Source of the DNA: Syngnathus acus
Taxonomy: Eukaryota; Chordata; Actinopteri; Syngnathiformes; Syngnathidae
Reading direction: 5' to 3'
Assembly (NCBI RefSeq): GCF_901709675.1
Contig: NC_051087.1
Location: 13,267,384-13,331,383, forward strand
Length of the DNA stretch: 64,000 bases
Every line of letters starts with the position of its first letter. Positions within the stretch are counted from its first letter, which is position 1. The position numbers were made by a program, and so were the translations under genes. Under the pieces are notes generated by a model. The model saw only the letters and a list, made by a program, of their open reading frames with translations, was not told the DNA's origin and did no database searches. Below, piece by piece: positions 51,572-64,000 of this stretch.

Positions 51572-52639
51572 AATGTCTGAGTATCATCATCTGTCTCTGT
51601 AGCAGCTGCTTATCAGAAAAGGGAAGCAAACTTGGTAACACGACAAATAAATGTCTCACCAAGCACATTTATATTGTACAGGTCGAGAGAAATAAAATGA
51701 AACTAAATGATGAATTTATCATGGCACATAGACAGAGTATAGTTTGCACTATAAAAAAATTAGTAACCACATATAGTTGGAATTAAAATTCAAAATGAAT
51801 ACATTAATATTGTATTATGTATTGCAAATCTATATATGAGCACAGCCTAATTCAAAACTATGTTTTGCTCCTCAGGAATGAGGAATAATGAAAGCATTAA
51901 TGTCATATATAAAAACGTAATGTTGTCTTGGATGGGAAAACAATCATCACAATGACACATTAATGGGAAAAATGCAATGAAGAACCATTTTTTCCCCCTT
52001 CACCTGTCGCGGTGAATCTTATTCTTGTCTCTGATTGGCCAGCAAGCGTCACTCAACTCCTCCCTCTGCGTCACAAGCCTCTTGAAGTTGGAATGCGTTG
52101 AATCGGTCAAACATTGGTATAAACAAATAATGTTATAAAAATGACTAATTTGAGTGAAGGTGCATGAGAATGTAAAAAGGCACATTACAGACTTGCTACA
52201 AGGAGTTACTGCCCTTAGCTTAACTACGAAATATCTGAACAAGTCGTGTTAACCCGTTTCCAATGAGCGCCAATGCTTTCCTATTTCTGAGTGGTGAGGA
52301 ATTGTGTTCAAACACAACTGTAGATTGATGCTAAAAAGAAAAGTTTATTTTCGGATTGAACGTATTCCATTGTGCACTGATTGAGTTTTTATCCATGGTG
52401 ATCCCTGACACAGTCATTTCTATTGTGCCGCTGACATATGCATTCACACAAGACATGGCCCCACTTTGGCTCTGATCCAAGCCCAACTCGGAGGTTTGTT
52501 GGCAGTCTTAAGCGACGAAACTTGTCTCCCCACTCCTTTATTTATTTATTTATTTTTGTTGCGAGTGAAAGGCGTCTAAGATGTCACGTCCACCCTCGCC
52601 ATGCAGTTCAAAGGCGTGCAAACGTGTTCGGAGCGTTTG
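51572..52639. other. Intergenic DNA upstream of second lectin gene
   Basis: Counterpart of 11806-12869. No gene seen. Confidence 0.5.
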
Positions 52640-52756
52640 TGACGTCACGTGGTGGTCGACGTCCGAGTGGCATCAGAACACGCAAGCTTATTGTGACTAG
52701 TATAGTCCGTCCGAGTGGCATCAGAACACGCAAGCTTATTGTGACTAGTATAGTCC
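52640..52756 (+). promoter_or_regulatory. CRE/E-box and 48-bp duplication (copy B lectin promoter)
   Basis: TGACGTCA at 52640-52647 overlapping CACGTG at 52646-52651, then the two 48-bp units 52661-52708 and 52709-52756; same arrangement as copy A. Confidence 0.6.
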
Positions 52757-52828
52757 GTCCATCATTTGCTTTGGAGTCGAATTTGTTGACTGCAAACTAT
52801 TTGCGTGGAATATCCTCTCCTGTGAGCG

Positions 52829-55800
52829 ATGGGACTCGCCGCGCGCCTTGTGCGTATTCTTGCGTTGAGCGCCGCGTGGACTTCGTCAAGTGAGTAATTT
52901 GCGATTTCGGAGTTGGATTGGTACGGAAGAGGATTACGGCCGGTGAAGAAAAAAAAAGGGGGGACAGGATTCTGATTTTAAAGTGAGAATTCTTTGATCA
53001 GAAAGTGGGTATTCTCACTTTAAAGTCGGAAATTTCACTGTAAAGTCACAATTTAGACTTTATCGTCAGAATTAGACTTTCAAGTGAGAATTCAGACTTT
53101 AAAGTCACAATTCAGACTTTAAAGTGAAGTCAAAATTCTGAGAAAAAAAATTCAGAATCCCGTCCCTCTTCACAGGCCCTAATCCTCTTCCGTATATTGG
53201 GACTTTGAAGCTGTTGTAAATCATCTTTTTGCCCTACGGCACTGTAGTGTCCATGGATATTCTGCGCAGACATGAAAAGAAATGTGCTCAATTGAACAGG
53301 TGTATGCCTCACATCAGTCCTGAATGCAAAGGATCTAAACTACAACCTTTAGATCCTTTGCATTCATGAATGATCAATTAACTATAACAGAATAAAAATT
53401 AAGTGACCAATGATTTATTTAAGGTCTCCTGGATGATTTTGATCTTTTCTTGTTTAACGAGCAAATGACGTTACCGGCAAATCCATTATGACAAACTAAA
53501 AGTATAAACTACGTCACCACTTTAGCTTCGATCCAACTAAGCAGGTTTGTGCCCGGTTCGAAGCCCAAAAGGTGACGTCCCCCGGCCCCCTTTATCCTGG
53601 TGAAGTGCTTGCTTTGTTTGCCCTTCCCGAATAAAATCTCGACAAAAATAAAAATGAAGTTTTTCGTTGCTCAGAGGTTGTAGTCAAACGGGCCAAATGA
53701 CGTCACGTCCCCTCAGAAAGCCGGCGGCGTGCGCGCGTACGCGAGCCCGACGTGTGCGCGCCTGCTGTTTGTAAGCTGTGCGAGGGCAAGTGGAAGGCAC
53801 CCACCCGCTCGCCACTGTCCGCGGGCTGTTTGGCCCCTCGTGGACTCCCAGACGATGAGAACGCACCCGAAAGCGCTCGTGACGCTCGTTCTTTCATTGG
53901 GCGCCGCTTTTGTTGTATTTATTGCTTTATTTTTCTATTTTTATCTATTCAATGTTTTACCAGGTGTGTCCATTGAGAATACTTTCTCGTTTTCAATGCC
54001 AACCTGGAGGCAATGTGTGTGGTGTCTTGCCCAAGGACACAACGACACGTGACTGTGACAGAGCCAGGGTCGAACCGCCAACCCTCCGGTTCCTAATGAT
54101 GATGATATATCTTTATTTCGAACATATTTAAAACATAAAAAGAGAAAAATAAAACAAATAACACTTTCAAGTGCCAAATTTAAGTCCAGGAAACAAACAA
54201 ACGAATGAACCAACAAACAAAACAATATCAAAGAATGCTCGAAAAAGAGTAGGAGGAAGCGTAGCTCGACACGCTCTACTGCCTGAGCCACGGCCTCAAT
54301 ACCATAGACTCTATGGTCTATGGTTGTCGTGAAGGTAAACCAGGGGTTGGCGACCCGCGGCTCCAGAGCCACATGCGGCTCTTTAGCATTCTCTAGCGGC
54401 TTGCTGGAGCTTTTGCAAAAATGCGTGAAAATGGAAAGATATGTTGTCGTTTTTTTGTTGGTTATTAAAAATGTTTTTACAGCATAATCATGACACATTC
54501 TTATGCTGTAAACATGTATGTAGTTGTAAATATGTTAAAAATACGGAATTTCAGAATGGCGCCAAATAGCAAAATTGGGTCGTAGCCTGCGACATAGCAC
54601 AGGCGAGTTGTAAACAACCAGATGTGTGAGTGATGGGCCATGGATTCAAAAGGCAAAAAGAGAAAGATTGCTGATGAGAACAGAGGCTTTAAGAAAGAAT
54701 GGACTGAACATGCATGCTAAATTTGCTGCCGATCACCCAGTTGGAACTGAGAGCAAAGGTGCAATTGCTGTGCTGGTGGAGAGATTTGAGGACCGAAAAA
54801 ACAGTTTCAAGAAGTGGATTGCATCTCCAAACTCTACTGCTGCTACAAGTTTTGTTGCAGCCCAGAAGATGATAAACCATTCACGGATGGCGAGTACATG
54901 AAGGATTCATTCATTAAATTACCAGCGTGCCTATTTTCGGACAGTGAGGGAAAGGGTAATTAAAATGGCAAACACTATCACCGATCAGCAAATCAAGGAC
55001 ATCAATTCAGCACCAGCTTTCTCAATGCCTGTGATGAGTCGCGTGACGTGACCGATATCGAACAGACAGCTCTGCTATGCAGGTACGTGAACTCTATCGT
55101 ACATCAGTAGTCACGTGGTGCCTAATTCTCTCCAGGATGCGCTGCAGGGAGAATAGACATTTAATTATTAATGTTAATTTTTTATTTGTAGCCTGCTTCA
55201 TTATTTCAATAGTAGGCATACAGCTTATGTATTGACAGTCTATGTAGCCTTATAAAAGGCTTTTAGATTTTTGCGACTCCAGATAGGTATGTTTTTCTTG
55301 GGGGGGCAATATGGCTCTTTGAACATTTTGGGTTGCCGACCCCTGCCTGAGGTAAAGAAATAAAAAAGTGACTTGCAGGAAAACCAAGTTTGGTTACCCC
55401 CAACTTGACTTGACGTTCTCCCATTTCATTGCTGTGTTTTCTCCATTACGCTAACAAAGAAGCCACATCAATAATGTGGGGCTCAGGTTATTAGAGCAAG
55501 CAGTACATAAATCATCCACACGAAGGCGTATTTGAGCATGTCTTTTGTGGGCTAAGTGTAGAAATTAGTGTCATTTAGTGGTGAGCTAATAGAAGGCAAC
55601 AACCAAAAACGGAAAGCGCGTGCCTTTTGATTCACTGCGTCACAAGCTGCCTGCCACATTGTCGATGCAAGCAAAATGCCACCACAAACGACTTAATCTC
55701 AAGCTTCTTTTCTCTATTTTAACGTTATCCTTTTGACAGCTGATCCATTTTCATTTTCGTCCAATAGTCAATGGCAGTGAGGTGTGTTCAGTGTGTTGCT

Positions 55801-58800
55801 TGCATTTGAATGCCATTTAGGACTTGAAAAAATCACATGGGAGAATGTCATCGTAAGTGCAAATGGAGAAACATGCACTGGAATGAATGCTGGTTACGAA
55901 AATAACCTAAATTCGTTTTAAAGAAATACCGATTGGATTGACCCACTACTTGGGTTAATCTGAACCAACTTTCTGTCTTTTGAAACAAAACTCGATACAA
56001 ATGCCAAGACGCTGCTGACGTTATGCCAGTACGTCATACAAGTCTCAAATGTGTCCTCAGCTGATCCGGGCTCAGCGTGTGAAGAAGACTGGCTCCCTTT
56101 CGGCTCCAGTTGCTACAAGAAGATGGAGACCCCCAACGGTTGGCTGGGGGCTCGGCACGACTGCGTCTGGGAGGGCGGCGACCTGGTCTCCGTTGCCTCG
56201 TCGGCCGAGGAAGCCTTCGTGAAGGGGAAAATGGGCGACGTCCCTTTCTGGATGGGACTCTCCAATCTGGTGAGACGGAAGCGCAAGCAGTTGATTCTCT
56301 ACTGGTACGCGATTGACAAGCGGGATTGGTCTCTGCAGAATTGCGACGAGGCTTGGTGTCAGTATGACAAGGAGCAAAAGAAGCTGACTTGGTCCGATGT
56401 CCGCGTGACTGTGACCTACTCCAACTGGGCTAAAGGTCTAAACGGAAAGTAAGAAGGTTACGTTTTTGCATCCTTTCACTGTCAAAATGTCCTTTTCCAA
56501 AATGGGAAAGAGCATCGTGATGAGGGGGAAAAAGAGCTTTTGTCAATTTTTCATCAGAAAGTAAGAGGAAATACTGAGATGCTTTTCACGACTTCTCCCT
56601 ACAGCTCCGACGTGGAGTCCTGCGCGTACGTCAACCTTGGCGTGCACCACGATAATCAACAAGGAAAGTGGCGACACGGCTGGTGCGGATCCTCGTTGCC
56701 ATACATGTGCAAGCGCTCGCTGGACGGTAAGCCCGCACGAATTATATTATGATGTCAAAAGGAACATTTCAAACGTGTGGTCTTTCTGCAGACTGCCTGG
56801 AGGGCAGGCAGTGTTCCTTTAAAGTCTTCGGTTACGATCGAGTGGAGAGTGAGTGGCTGCCACGCTTCTTTTTACTCCTGCACCGTCCCGCCGTGCTTTT
56901 CCAATCCAAGTTTGTTTGTGGCTTCAGCTTCCTCCTGCGACCCTGGCGACTTTCTGTTCGATGACTCTTGCTATCATTTTGGGCGGGAGGAGATGATTTG
57001 GCAGCCCGCTGAGGACTTCTGCAAGGGACGCAAAAGTCACCTGGCCAGCGTCCACTCACAGGACGAAGTCAATTTCTTGGGTGGTGAGCGCCAAGACAAA
57101 CCGACAATTCCACGATCATCCCGCAATGCTCACCAGCATCTTTGCAACTTGCGCTTGTTCTGCTTTTCTCAAGCTCACATTGGGCGCGCTCGACGTGGTT
57201 GGGTGGGACTCGCGAGGAAGAATGGCAATTATGAGTATACTGATGGAACATCTATCGTAAGTGAAATGTTTAAGTGACCTAAAAAGTTGTCATTTGTCCA
57301 GAATGATATGATATGAATGAATGAGATGTCGTACTGAAATTCAAAAGATAAAAGTGAGATACAAAGTGTCATTTAAGCAGGAAAAAGCTTTCTTGAACAA
57401 AAACAAAAAAGTCAAACTTTGACCGGAATGGCCGCAATGTTACAAGAAAAGCTATGAAGAAATGTTTTTCAGAAAATCAGCTGGAACAAGGACAAAGCTG
57501 CAGCTTGATGGCAATTAGAATTGTAATTCACAAGAGCAAAAAAAAAAAGAAAAAAAAGCCATCATGCGCTCGTTATCTCTGTCATGTGTGCAGGACGACA
57601 CCCCACGATTGCAACTTCTCAAGTCCAACTGCATGGCTGTGTTCTATGGTTCTCTTATTAATGACTATGGATGCGACAATAACAACTTTCCAGCCATCTG
57701 CAAAAAAGGTCTGAAAGTCACGACGGCTCCCTTTGCCCATTCACGCGCGCGCTCATTATTGATCCCTCTTGCAGCCAAGGTCCGAAAGGCTCTTACTGCT
57801 CATCCGTCGTCAAGATTCAGGCTAGGTGGGCGTCACATCCGTGGTCGCGCTCTTGTCGCCAGTTGGCCCTCACGTGACGCGAGTCTCGCTTGCAGGCTGG
57901 AGCGAAAGGTGCGGCAGGTGGATGGAGAACCCGGCCAACGACTTCTGCTACCTGATCAGCCACAACCAGGACGTGACCTGGCAGGAGGCGCGAGACAAAT
58001 GCGTCGACCACGGAGGCGACCTTCTCAGCCTTGCCGACGACACTGAACAGAAGTTCATACAAGGTAAAGTGCCCGGAGGACACGATGGAGCACTTTACCT
58101 TGCACAGTTTATGCCGCATGGACTCCAGAAGGAACAATGCACCTCTTGATCGTTGTTTAACTTTGATTGGAAGATCTGTGCGACATTCCGCTGACTCTAT
58201 GGTTGGGCGCCAATGCCGAGATCACTGAAGGCAGTAAGTGGACTGATGGATCCCCGTTCATTTACAAAAACCTGAAAGCAGGTCGGTCTCAAACCCGCCG
58301 AAAGTTTGTCGGCGACAAAACGGACGAGTGCTTAGCGTCTGTCGTCTCCTTCCAGATAACGCCAGTGACGCCACTGGCGGACGCTGCCTTTCCTTGCTCA
58401 CTGCCGACGGCGACTGGAAATTTGACCAATGCCGAAAAAACAGCAGCTACATCTGCAAGAGAAGAGGAAGAGGTAACGTGACGCTTGGCCGATTCGCACT
58501 GACTTCTGAAGTCCTCTCGATGAAATATGTGTGTGTTGTGAGCGTGTCAATTGTCAGTCATGGAGCTAACGCAATCGGCAAAACTGGAATCAAGACTGCA
58601 GCTAGTCTGAATTTCTTGTTTCCCACAACATTGGTGGCAAAACGTTGATAATACTGTGATAAATGGTTTTCGCTGGTCAGTTGGCAGCCTTGAGTGCCTT
58701 AAAAGGCGCCTTATAAATAAAATGTATTATTATTAGTTAATCTCCGGGAACTCGCTGTTGAAAGTGGCTTCCTCAGGGAAGGAAAAAATATCTCAAGACA

Positions 58801-61800
58801 AGCTGATTGGAAAAAGATTTTATTCCTCCAAGATGTGGAAATTTCTCGCGTCCAGAAAAGTTCCTCCCGTGCCTTCCAGAATTCGTGCTTTTTACATTGA
58901 GTCTCTACCCTAAACGGTCACAAACCAAACCACTCATTGTTAAAACTCTGATCCCAGACTGCCAGTATTATCTCGGGGGAAAGATGGTCACAAAAAAAGA
59001 CTGCTTGATGGTTAAATTTGGATCGGAGCCAGCTGAGCCAATTCTATTCTCTGTACTCGTACGTCAGCGTTTCTTGAGGGCTAAAAGTACCTACGACCTG
59101 AGGCCCACACTCAACAGAGATGAGCTTGAATAAGTGGAATATGCGTCAAATAAAAATATTCTACAATCCCCCAAATGTTTCCTCAGTCGATCAGAAGTCA
59201 TGTGATACGGTCTACGGGTGGCTCCCTTTCGGCTTCAGTTGCTACAAGAAGATGGCGACCCCCAACGGTTGGCTGGGGGCTCGGCACGATTGCGTCGGGG
59301 AGGGCGGCGACCTGGTCTCGGTCGCCTCATCGGGCGAGGAAGCCTTTGTGAAGAAGCAAATGGGCAACGACGACCCCTTCTGGATCGGACTCTCCAATCT
59401 GGTGAGACGGAAGCGCAAGCAGTTGATTCTCTACCGGTACGCGATTGACAAGCGGGATTGGTCTGTGCAGAAATGCGAAGAGGCTTGGTGTCGGTATGAC
59501 AAGAAGCAAAAGAAGCTGACTTGGTCCTATGTCCGCGTGACGGGAAACTACTCCAACTGGGACTCCCGTCAGGTTGGAAGGTAAAAAAGTCACGTCTTGA
59601 TGTCCTTTCACTGTCAGGCAAGGTTTTGGGGCCCCTTTCCAAAATGGGAAAGAGCACCGTGATGAGGGGAAAAAAGACCTTTTGTCAAGTTTTCACCAGA
59701 AAGCAAGAAAAAAATACTGAAATGCTTATCACGACTTCTCCCGACAGCTCCGACGTGGATTCCTGCGCGTACGTCAACCAAGGTGTGTGGACTCAGCCAG
59801 GAAAGTGGCGACACGGCTCGTGCAGATCCTCATTGCCGTTTATGTGCGAGCGCCCGCTGGACGGTAAGCCTGCTCAGGAGTTGTCATGTTGATGTCGAAA
59901 GTGACATTTCACTTGCGTGGTCTTTTTGCAGACTGCCCGGAGGGCCGGCCGTGTTCCTTGAAAGACTTTGGTTACCTTCGAGTGGAGAGTGAGTGGCTGC
60001 CACGCTTGTTTTTACTCTTCCACCGTCCCGCCGTGCTTCTCTAATCCAAGTTTGTTTGTGGCTTCAGCTTCCTCCTGCGACCCTGGCGAATTCCTGTTTG
60101 ACGAGTCTTGCTATCGTTTCGAGGGGGTGAAGAAGGTGCAGTGGGCCGCCGAGAGGGTTTGCAAAAGAAACAAAGGTCATCTGGCCAGCGTCCTCTCAGC
60201 GGATGAAGGCAATTTCTTGGCAGGTCAGCAAGTGCCAAGAAACATCCGACAAGTGGATGCTCTTTTTGTGCTGAAGCGCTTGTTCTGCTTTCCTCAAGCT
60301 CACATGCGAGACGCAGGAAGATCTCAGCCTTTTGTGGGATTGAAGAAGAAGAAAAACATTTTTGAGTGGATTGACGGAAAATCTACAGTAAGTTAAAAAT
60401 TTACTGCAGTCTAAAGAAGTTGGCATTCGCCTCTACCCAAAGGCAAAAGATTGGAATTGAATAGAAAAATGCTTTTGAAGTATATAAGCTGGAACATTTG
60501 CGGAACAAACTTGCCGTTTCTCCTTTAGAATGATATTGAAATGAACAGATTTCAAGACCGCACAAATTATTTATAAAGCTAAAAAAATTACTCCCTAATA
60601 TACAAAAATGGTTCATAGAAAGAGAAAGTGTTTACAGTCTAAGAAGGAGAGGGAGTCTTTTACAACCTAAGGTGCGCACCACCCTCAAAAGCATGTGCAT
60701 ATTTGTCAATGGGGTAAAGCTATGGAATAAGTTACCTGTAACGATCAAAGAAAGTAAACACAATGCCCAATTCAAAGAACACTTTAAAAATTTGACACTA
60801 GAAAATTATAGTAATTGAAATCTTCTGCCTGTCTGTTTTCAGCTATATAGTCCATATCCTATTTATTTATTTTTCTTTTCAGAATATTATTGTATAAACT
60901 GCTTTTCATTTCTAAAATTATCTTCCTCCGATAAATCAGGTTTCTGTACTTCGAAAAAACTAACTACTGTTGAGAATTATGATGTATAAAAGGGGTAGGG
61001 AAAACAAGCAATAGCTTCTTCCTTCTCCTTTTTTGAACATGTTGATTTATGTGCCTTATTGGCATAACATGAAATCATGTGAAAATGTGAAAAAATGATT
61101 TTGTGTTTGGTCGATCTTATGTTCAAAAATAAATTTCACTTCACTTCACTACGAAAAACTTGAATGAGATTTAAAAAAAAAAAAAAAAAAGGAATCAATC
61201 TTGTAGGATAAAGTGCAGAATTTGACGGAATTCCGGAGAATAAAACAGGATGACATGATGAAACTTTCACCAAAAGAAAGTTGAAATGCTCCAACACCGA
61301 ATGGAAAAACTCATTCAACCAAGCGCAACACAAAACAGGCTCAAGTGGCGTCCGACGTGTCGTCCGCAGGACTACGTCACGCAGTTGGTGGGAAAAAAGT
61401 CTACAGGACTCGAAGAGTGCTTTGCTCTGTCATCTTCTGGACAATTTGATGAGTGGTCATGCGCTAAAGAGCAGCCATCTATCTGCAAAAAAGGTCCGCA
61501 ACTTACCGCAGCTCACTTTGCCCTTGAACCTGTTATTACTCTCTTTTTTGATCCCCCTTGCGTTCTTGCAGCCAAGGTACAAGGGGCTCTCCCTGTTCTG
61601 CCGTCATCAACATGGGGACCAGGTGAGCATCCCACCCTGCATTCGGTCGGTCGTCGCTTTGCCCTCAAGTGACACGGGTCTCGCTTGCAGGCTGGAGCAA
61701 AAAGTGCGGCTGGTGGATGGACAACCCGTCCAACGACTTCTGCTACCTGATCAACCACAACCGTGCCAAGACCTGGCAGGAGGCGCGAGACAACTGCGTC

Positions 61801-63754
61801 GGCCTCGGAGGCGACCTGCTCAGCATTACCCACTCTGATGAACAGAACTTCATACAAGGTAAACTTCCCAGAGGACACGATAGAGGCTCCCACAGTTTAT
61901 GCCCCGTGGACTCCAGAGGGAACAACGCTGTTACACACGCACCTGTACGATGTTCAAACTCTTGGTCGTTGTTTAACTTTGATCCAAAGGTCTGTACGCT
62001 CGTCCCCTGAGCAGTCCCACTCTGTGGTTGGGCGCCAATGCCAATATCACTAACGGCATCGAGTGGATTGACGGATCGACGTCCACTTACAAAAACCTGA
62101 AAACAGGTCGGCCTACAACCCGGGGAATGTTTGTCGGCGACAAAACGGATGAGTGCTTAGCATTTGCCGTCTCCTTCCAGGCATCGCCGGAGAAGGCCCC
62201 GGTGGAAGCTGCCTTTCCTTGCTCACTGCCGACGGCCGCTGGGCAAAAGCCGATTGTAAGGAGAAGCGCAGCAGCTACATCTGCAAGAGAAGAGGAAGAG
62301 GCATGATTTGACATTGGTCTTATTCTTAGAGTTGTGTCATCAGATATGAAGTATTAAGGAAGGCCTTTTCTAAAGTCCTTTGATTCTCGGTGCCGCAGTT
62401 GACACGATTGGTAAAAACTCACTGGAATTTAGTTTCCACAAAATGCTGACAAGACAAGTCATGCCATTACGTGCGGATAATTCTATATTTCTGCCATTCT
62501 AAATAACGGCATAATAATGGTGTCCTCAGCCATTCCTAAATCAGCATGTGAGAAGGGGTGGAGTCTTCACCAGTCCAGTTGCTACAAGAAGATGGAGACC
62601 CCCAACGGTTGGCTGGGGGCTCGGTACAACTGCTTCTGGGAGGGCGGCGACTTGGTCTCCATCGGCTCATCGGACGAGGAAGCCTTTGTGAAGAAGGAAA
62701 TGGGCAAGAACCCCTTCTGGATCGGACTCTCCAATCTGGTGAGACGGAAGCGCAAGCAGTTAATTTTCTACTGGTACGCACGCGACTGACAAGCGGGATT
62801 GGTCTCTGCAGAAATGCGACGAGGCTTGGTGTCGGTATGACAAGGAGCAAAAGAAGCTGACTTGGTCAGATGCTCGTGAGACGATGACCTACTCCAACTG
62901 GGCTCCAGGTCAAGTTGGAAGGTAAGAAGTTCATGTCTTGAATGTTAGGCAATGTTTGGGGCCCCTTTCCAAAATGGGAAAGCGCACATGTGACGAGGGG
63001 GGAAAAAAAGTATTTTGTTAAAAGAGAGCAAGAAAAGAACCTCCAATTCATCCTGTTTGTAAGATGCTTTTCACGACTTCTCCCGACAGCTCCGATGTAC
63101 AGTCCTGCGCGTACGTCAACCAAGGCTCGTGGACCGAGAGTCAGCCAGGAAAGTGGCGACAAGCCTCGTGCGGATCCTCGTTGGCGTTCATGTGCGAGCG
63201 CTCGCTAGACGGTAAGCCTGCTCAGGAGTTGTCATGTTGATGTCGAAAGGGACATTTTAATTGTGTGGTCTTTCTGCAGACTGCCCAGAAGGCCGGCAGT
63301 GTTCCTTGAAAGACTTTGGTTACGATAGAGTGGAGAGTGAGTGGCTGTCACTCTGGTTTTTACTCCTGCACCGTCCCGCCGTGCTTTTCCAATCCAAGTT
63401 TTTTTGTGGCTTCAGCTTCCTCTTGCGACCCCGGCGACTTCCTGTTCGACGACTCTTGCTATCATTTTGAGTGGAAACGTAAGAATTGGCAGGCCGCCGA
63501 GAAATTCTGCAAGGGACGGGATGGTTACTTGGCCAGCGTCCACTCAGAGGACGAAAACAAGTTCTTGGCTGGTGAGCACCAAGACAAACCCAACAATTCT
63601 GTGATCATCCCGCAATGATCACCAGCATCTTTGCAACTAGCGCTTGTTCTGCTTTACTCAAGCTCACGTACGAGATGATAAAGGATATTGGCCTTTCATG
63701 GGACTCAAGAAGAATAAAGACAACAAATTTTCCTGGAGCGACGCAACGTCTGCA
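52829..63754 (+). CDS. Second copy of the giant mosaic lectin gene, 5' part (runs off window)
   Basis: Signal-peptide exon 52829-52889. Module 1: 56061-56269, 56339-56448, 56605-56726, 56792-56848, 56928-57083, 57174-57256, 57594-57708, 57775-57825, 57896-58063, 58174-58281, 58356-58472. Module 2: 59187-59401, 59471-59580, 59748-59863, 59932-59988, 60068-60223, 60299-60387, 61370-61493, 61572-61622, 61691-61858, 61990-62106, 62181-62300. Module 3: 62530-62738, 62812-62921, 63090-63211, 63280-63336, 63416-63571, 63663-63754. Unlike copy A, all module 1 exons are open (exon 57594-57708 ends NFPAICKK; 57896-58063 has NPANDFCYL). The rest of module 3 and the SUEL-to-galectin tail would lie beyond 64000. 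Confidence 0.82.
52922..53194. mobile_element. Foldback/MITE element (copy B)
   Basis: Counterpart of 13152-13423, one A longer. Confidence 0.6.
53321..53366. repeat. Perfect 19-bp hairpin (copy B)
   Basis: Same stem and loop as 13550-13595. Confidence 0.9.
54341..55345 (+). mobile_element. hAT element with transposase remnant (copy B)
   Basis: Counterpart of 14568-15572, same termini and same frame breaks. Confidence 0.75.
55346..56060 (+). other. End of lectin intron 1 (copy B)
   Basis: No exon seen. Confidence 0.5.
58473..59186 (+). other. Intron between modules 1 and 2 (copy B)
   Basis: Counterpart of 18690-19408 with a slightly shorter (ATT)n tract near 58720. Confidence 0.5.
60565..61190 (+). 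mobile_element. LINE 3'-end fragment (copy B)
   Basis: Counterpart of 20790-21412, with the [12 protein letters not shown]-coding segment and a shorter A-run. Confidence 0.7.
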
Positions 63755-64000
63755 GTAAGCAAAACGCCTACAGCTGTCTAAAATGTGTCCAGAATGAGAT
63801 ATGAGAAAGCCAAAGTTGGGTTGGTCACAATGTTGCAAGAGCAGGAATAAATTTGTTAAGTTTCAAAGGGGCTGGGCCACGAACACAGATTAACTTGCAG
63901 TTGTTTTAAGACAAATAAAATTGACAAGCTTGAATAAAATAGTTATATACAGTTTTTTTTGTCTGGTCATATAAAAGTGCAGAATTTTACAGATGGACAG
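63755..64000 (+). other. Intron in CTLD 8 of copy B, window end
   Basis: Matches 24022-24258, then the last nine bases diverge. Confidence 0.6.

Larger units (their letters stand above)
39743..63991. repeat. Tandem segmental duplication, copy B
   Basis: Direct repeat of positions 1-24258, about 39.7 kb downstream in the same orientation. Copy B retains open frames where copy A is broken: the Rex3-like LINE ORF, the RTE reverse-transcriptase segment, and CTLD exons of lectin module 1. The match ends about nine bases before the window end: copy A continues with aaagaacaaa, copy B with gatggacag. Nine bases are too few to say whether this is a duplication edge. Confidence 0.97.

Overview
The window is vertebrate nuclear DNA, almost certainly from a teleost fish. 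Evidence is split genes with GT-AG introns, an immunoglobulin light-chain cluster with V in the opposite orientation to J-C and canonical 12/23 recombination signals, a pla2g12b orthologue, and a dense load of fish-type repeats (Rex3-like RTE LINEs, L2/Rex1-type LINEs, tRNA-derived SINEs, hAT elements with 8-bp target duplications, one gammaretrovirus-like LTR). I cannot name the species from sequence alone.

Largest-scale structure: positions 1-24258 are repeated almost base for base at 39743-63991, so the window holds one full period (about 39.7 kb) of a direct tandem duplication plus about 60 percent of the next. Each copy carries, in order: an RTE LINE interrupted by a hAT MITE and an LTR; pla2g12b exons (5314-6280 / 45067-46034); a Rex3-like LINE on the minus strand (frameshifted in copy A, an intact 1001-codon ORF in copy B); an Ig light-chain V pseudogene (minus) with J and C (plus); and the 5' end of a very large lectin gene. 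Differences between copies are mainly 1-base indels, concentrated in copy A at about 6.6-9.0 kb and 17.5-18.7 kb, plus one clean 42-bp deletion in copy B.

The centrepiece is the lectin gene at 13059-33626 (+), readable exon by exon by splice phase. It encodes a signal peptide, then three tandem modules of three C-type lectin domains each (modules at 16288-18689, 19409-22566, 22797-29185), then a SUEL/rhamnose-binding-type lectin domain (29245-29732), an F5/8 type C (discoidin) domain (29980-30545), an LCCL domain (30619-31726), a tenth C-type lectin domain (31798-32423) and a C-terminal galectin domain with a stop codon (32595-33626). Total is roughly 2000 residues with no transmembrane segment seen. 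I know of no described protein combining these folds, so it is my main candidate for something new. Copy B repeats the first exon (52829) and all of modules 1-2 and most of module 3 before the window ends.

The 3' part of the period (33627-39742) holds no recognisable host gene: a purine-rich minisatellite, two hAT elements with perfect 8-bp target duplications, a long inverted-repeat element with another hAT nested in it, a retroelement-like insert containing a 47-bp minisatellite, and the 3' end of the RTE LINE that continues into copy B. Caveats: several lectin exons in copy A carry frameshifts that copy B lacks, one exon seen only once (29064-29185) carries two compensating shifts, and module 2 ends at a GC rather than GT donor. 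Whether the 2000-residue product is made whole must be settled by transcripts.
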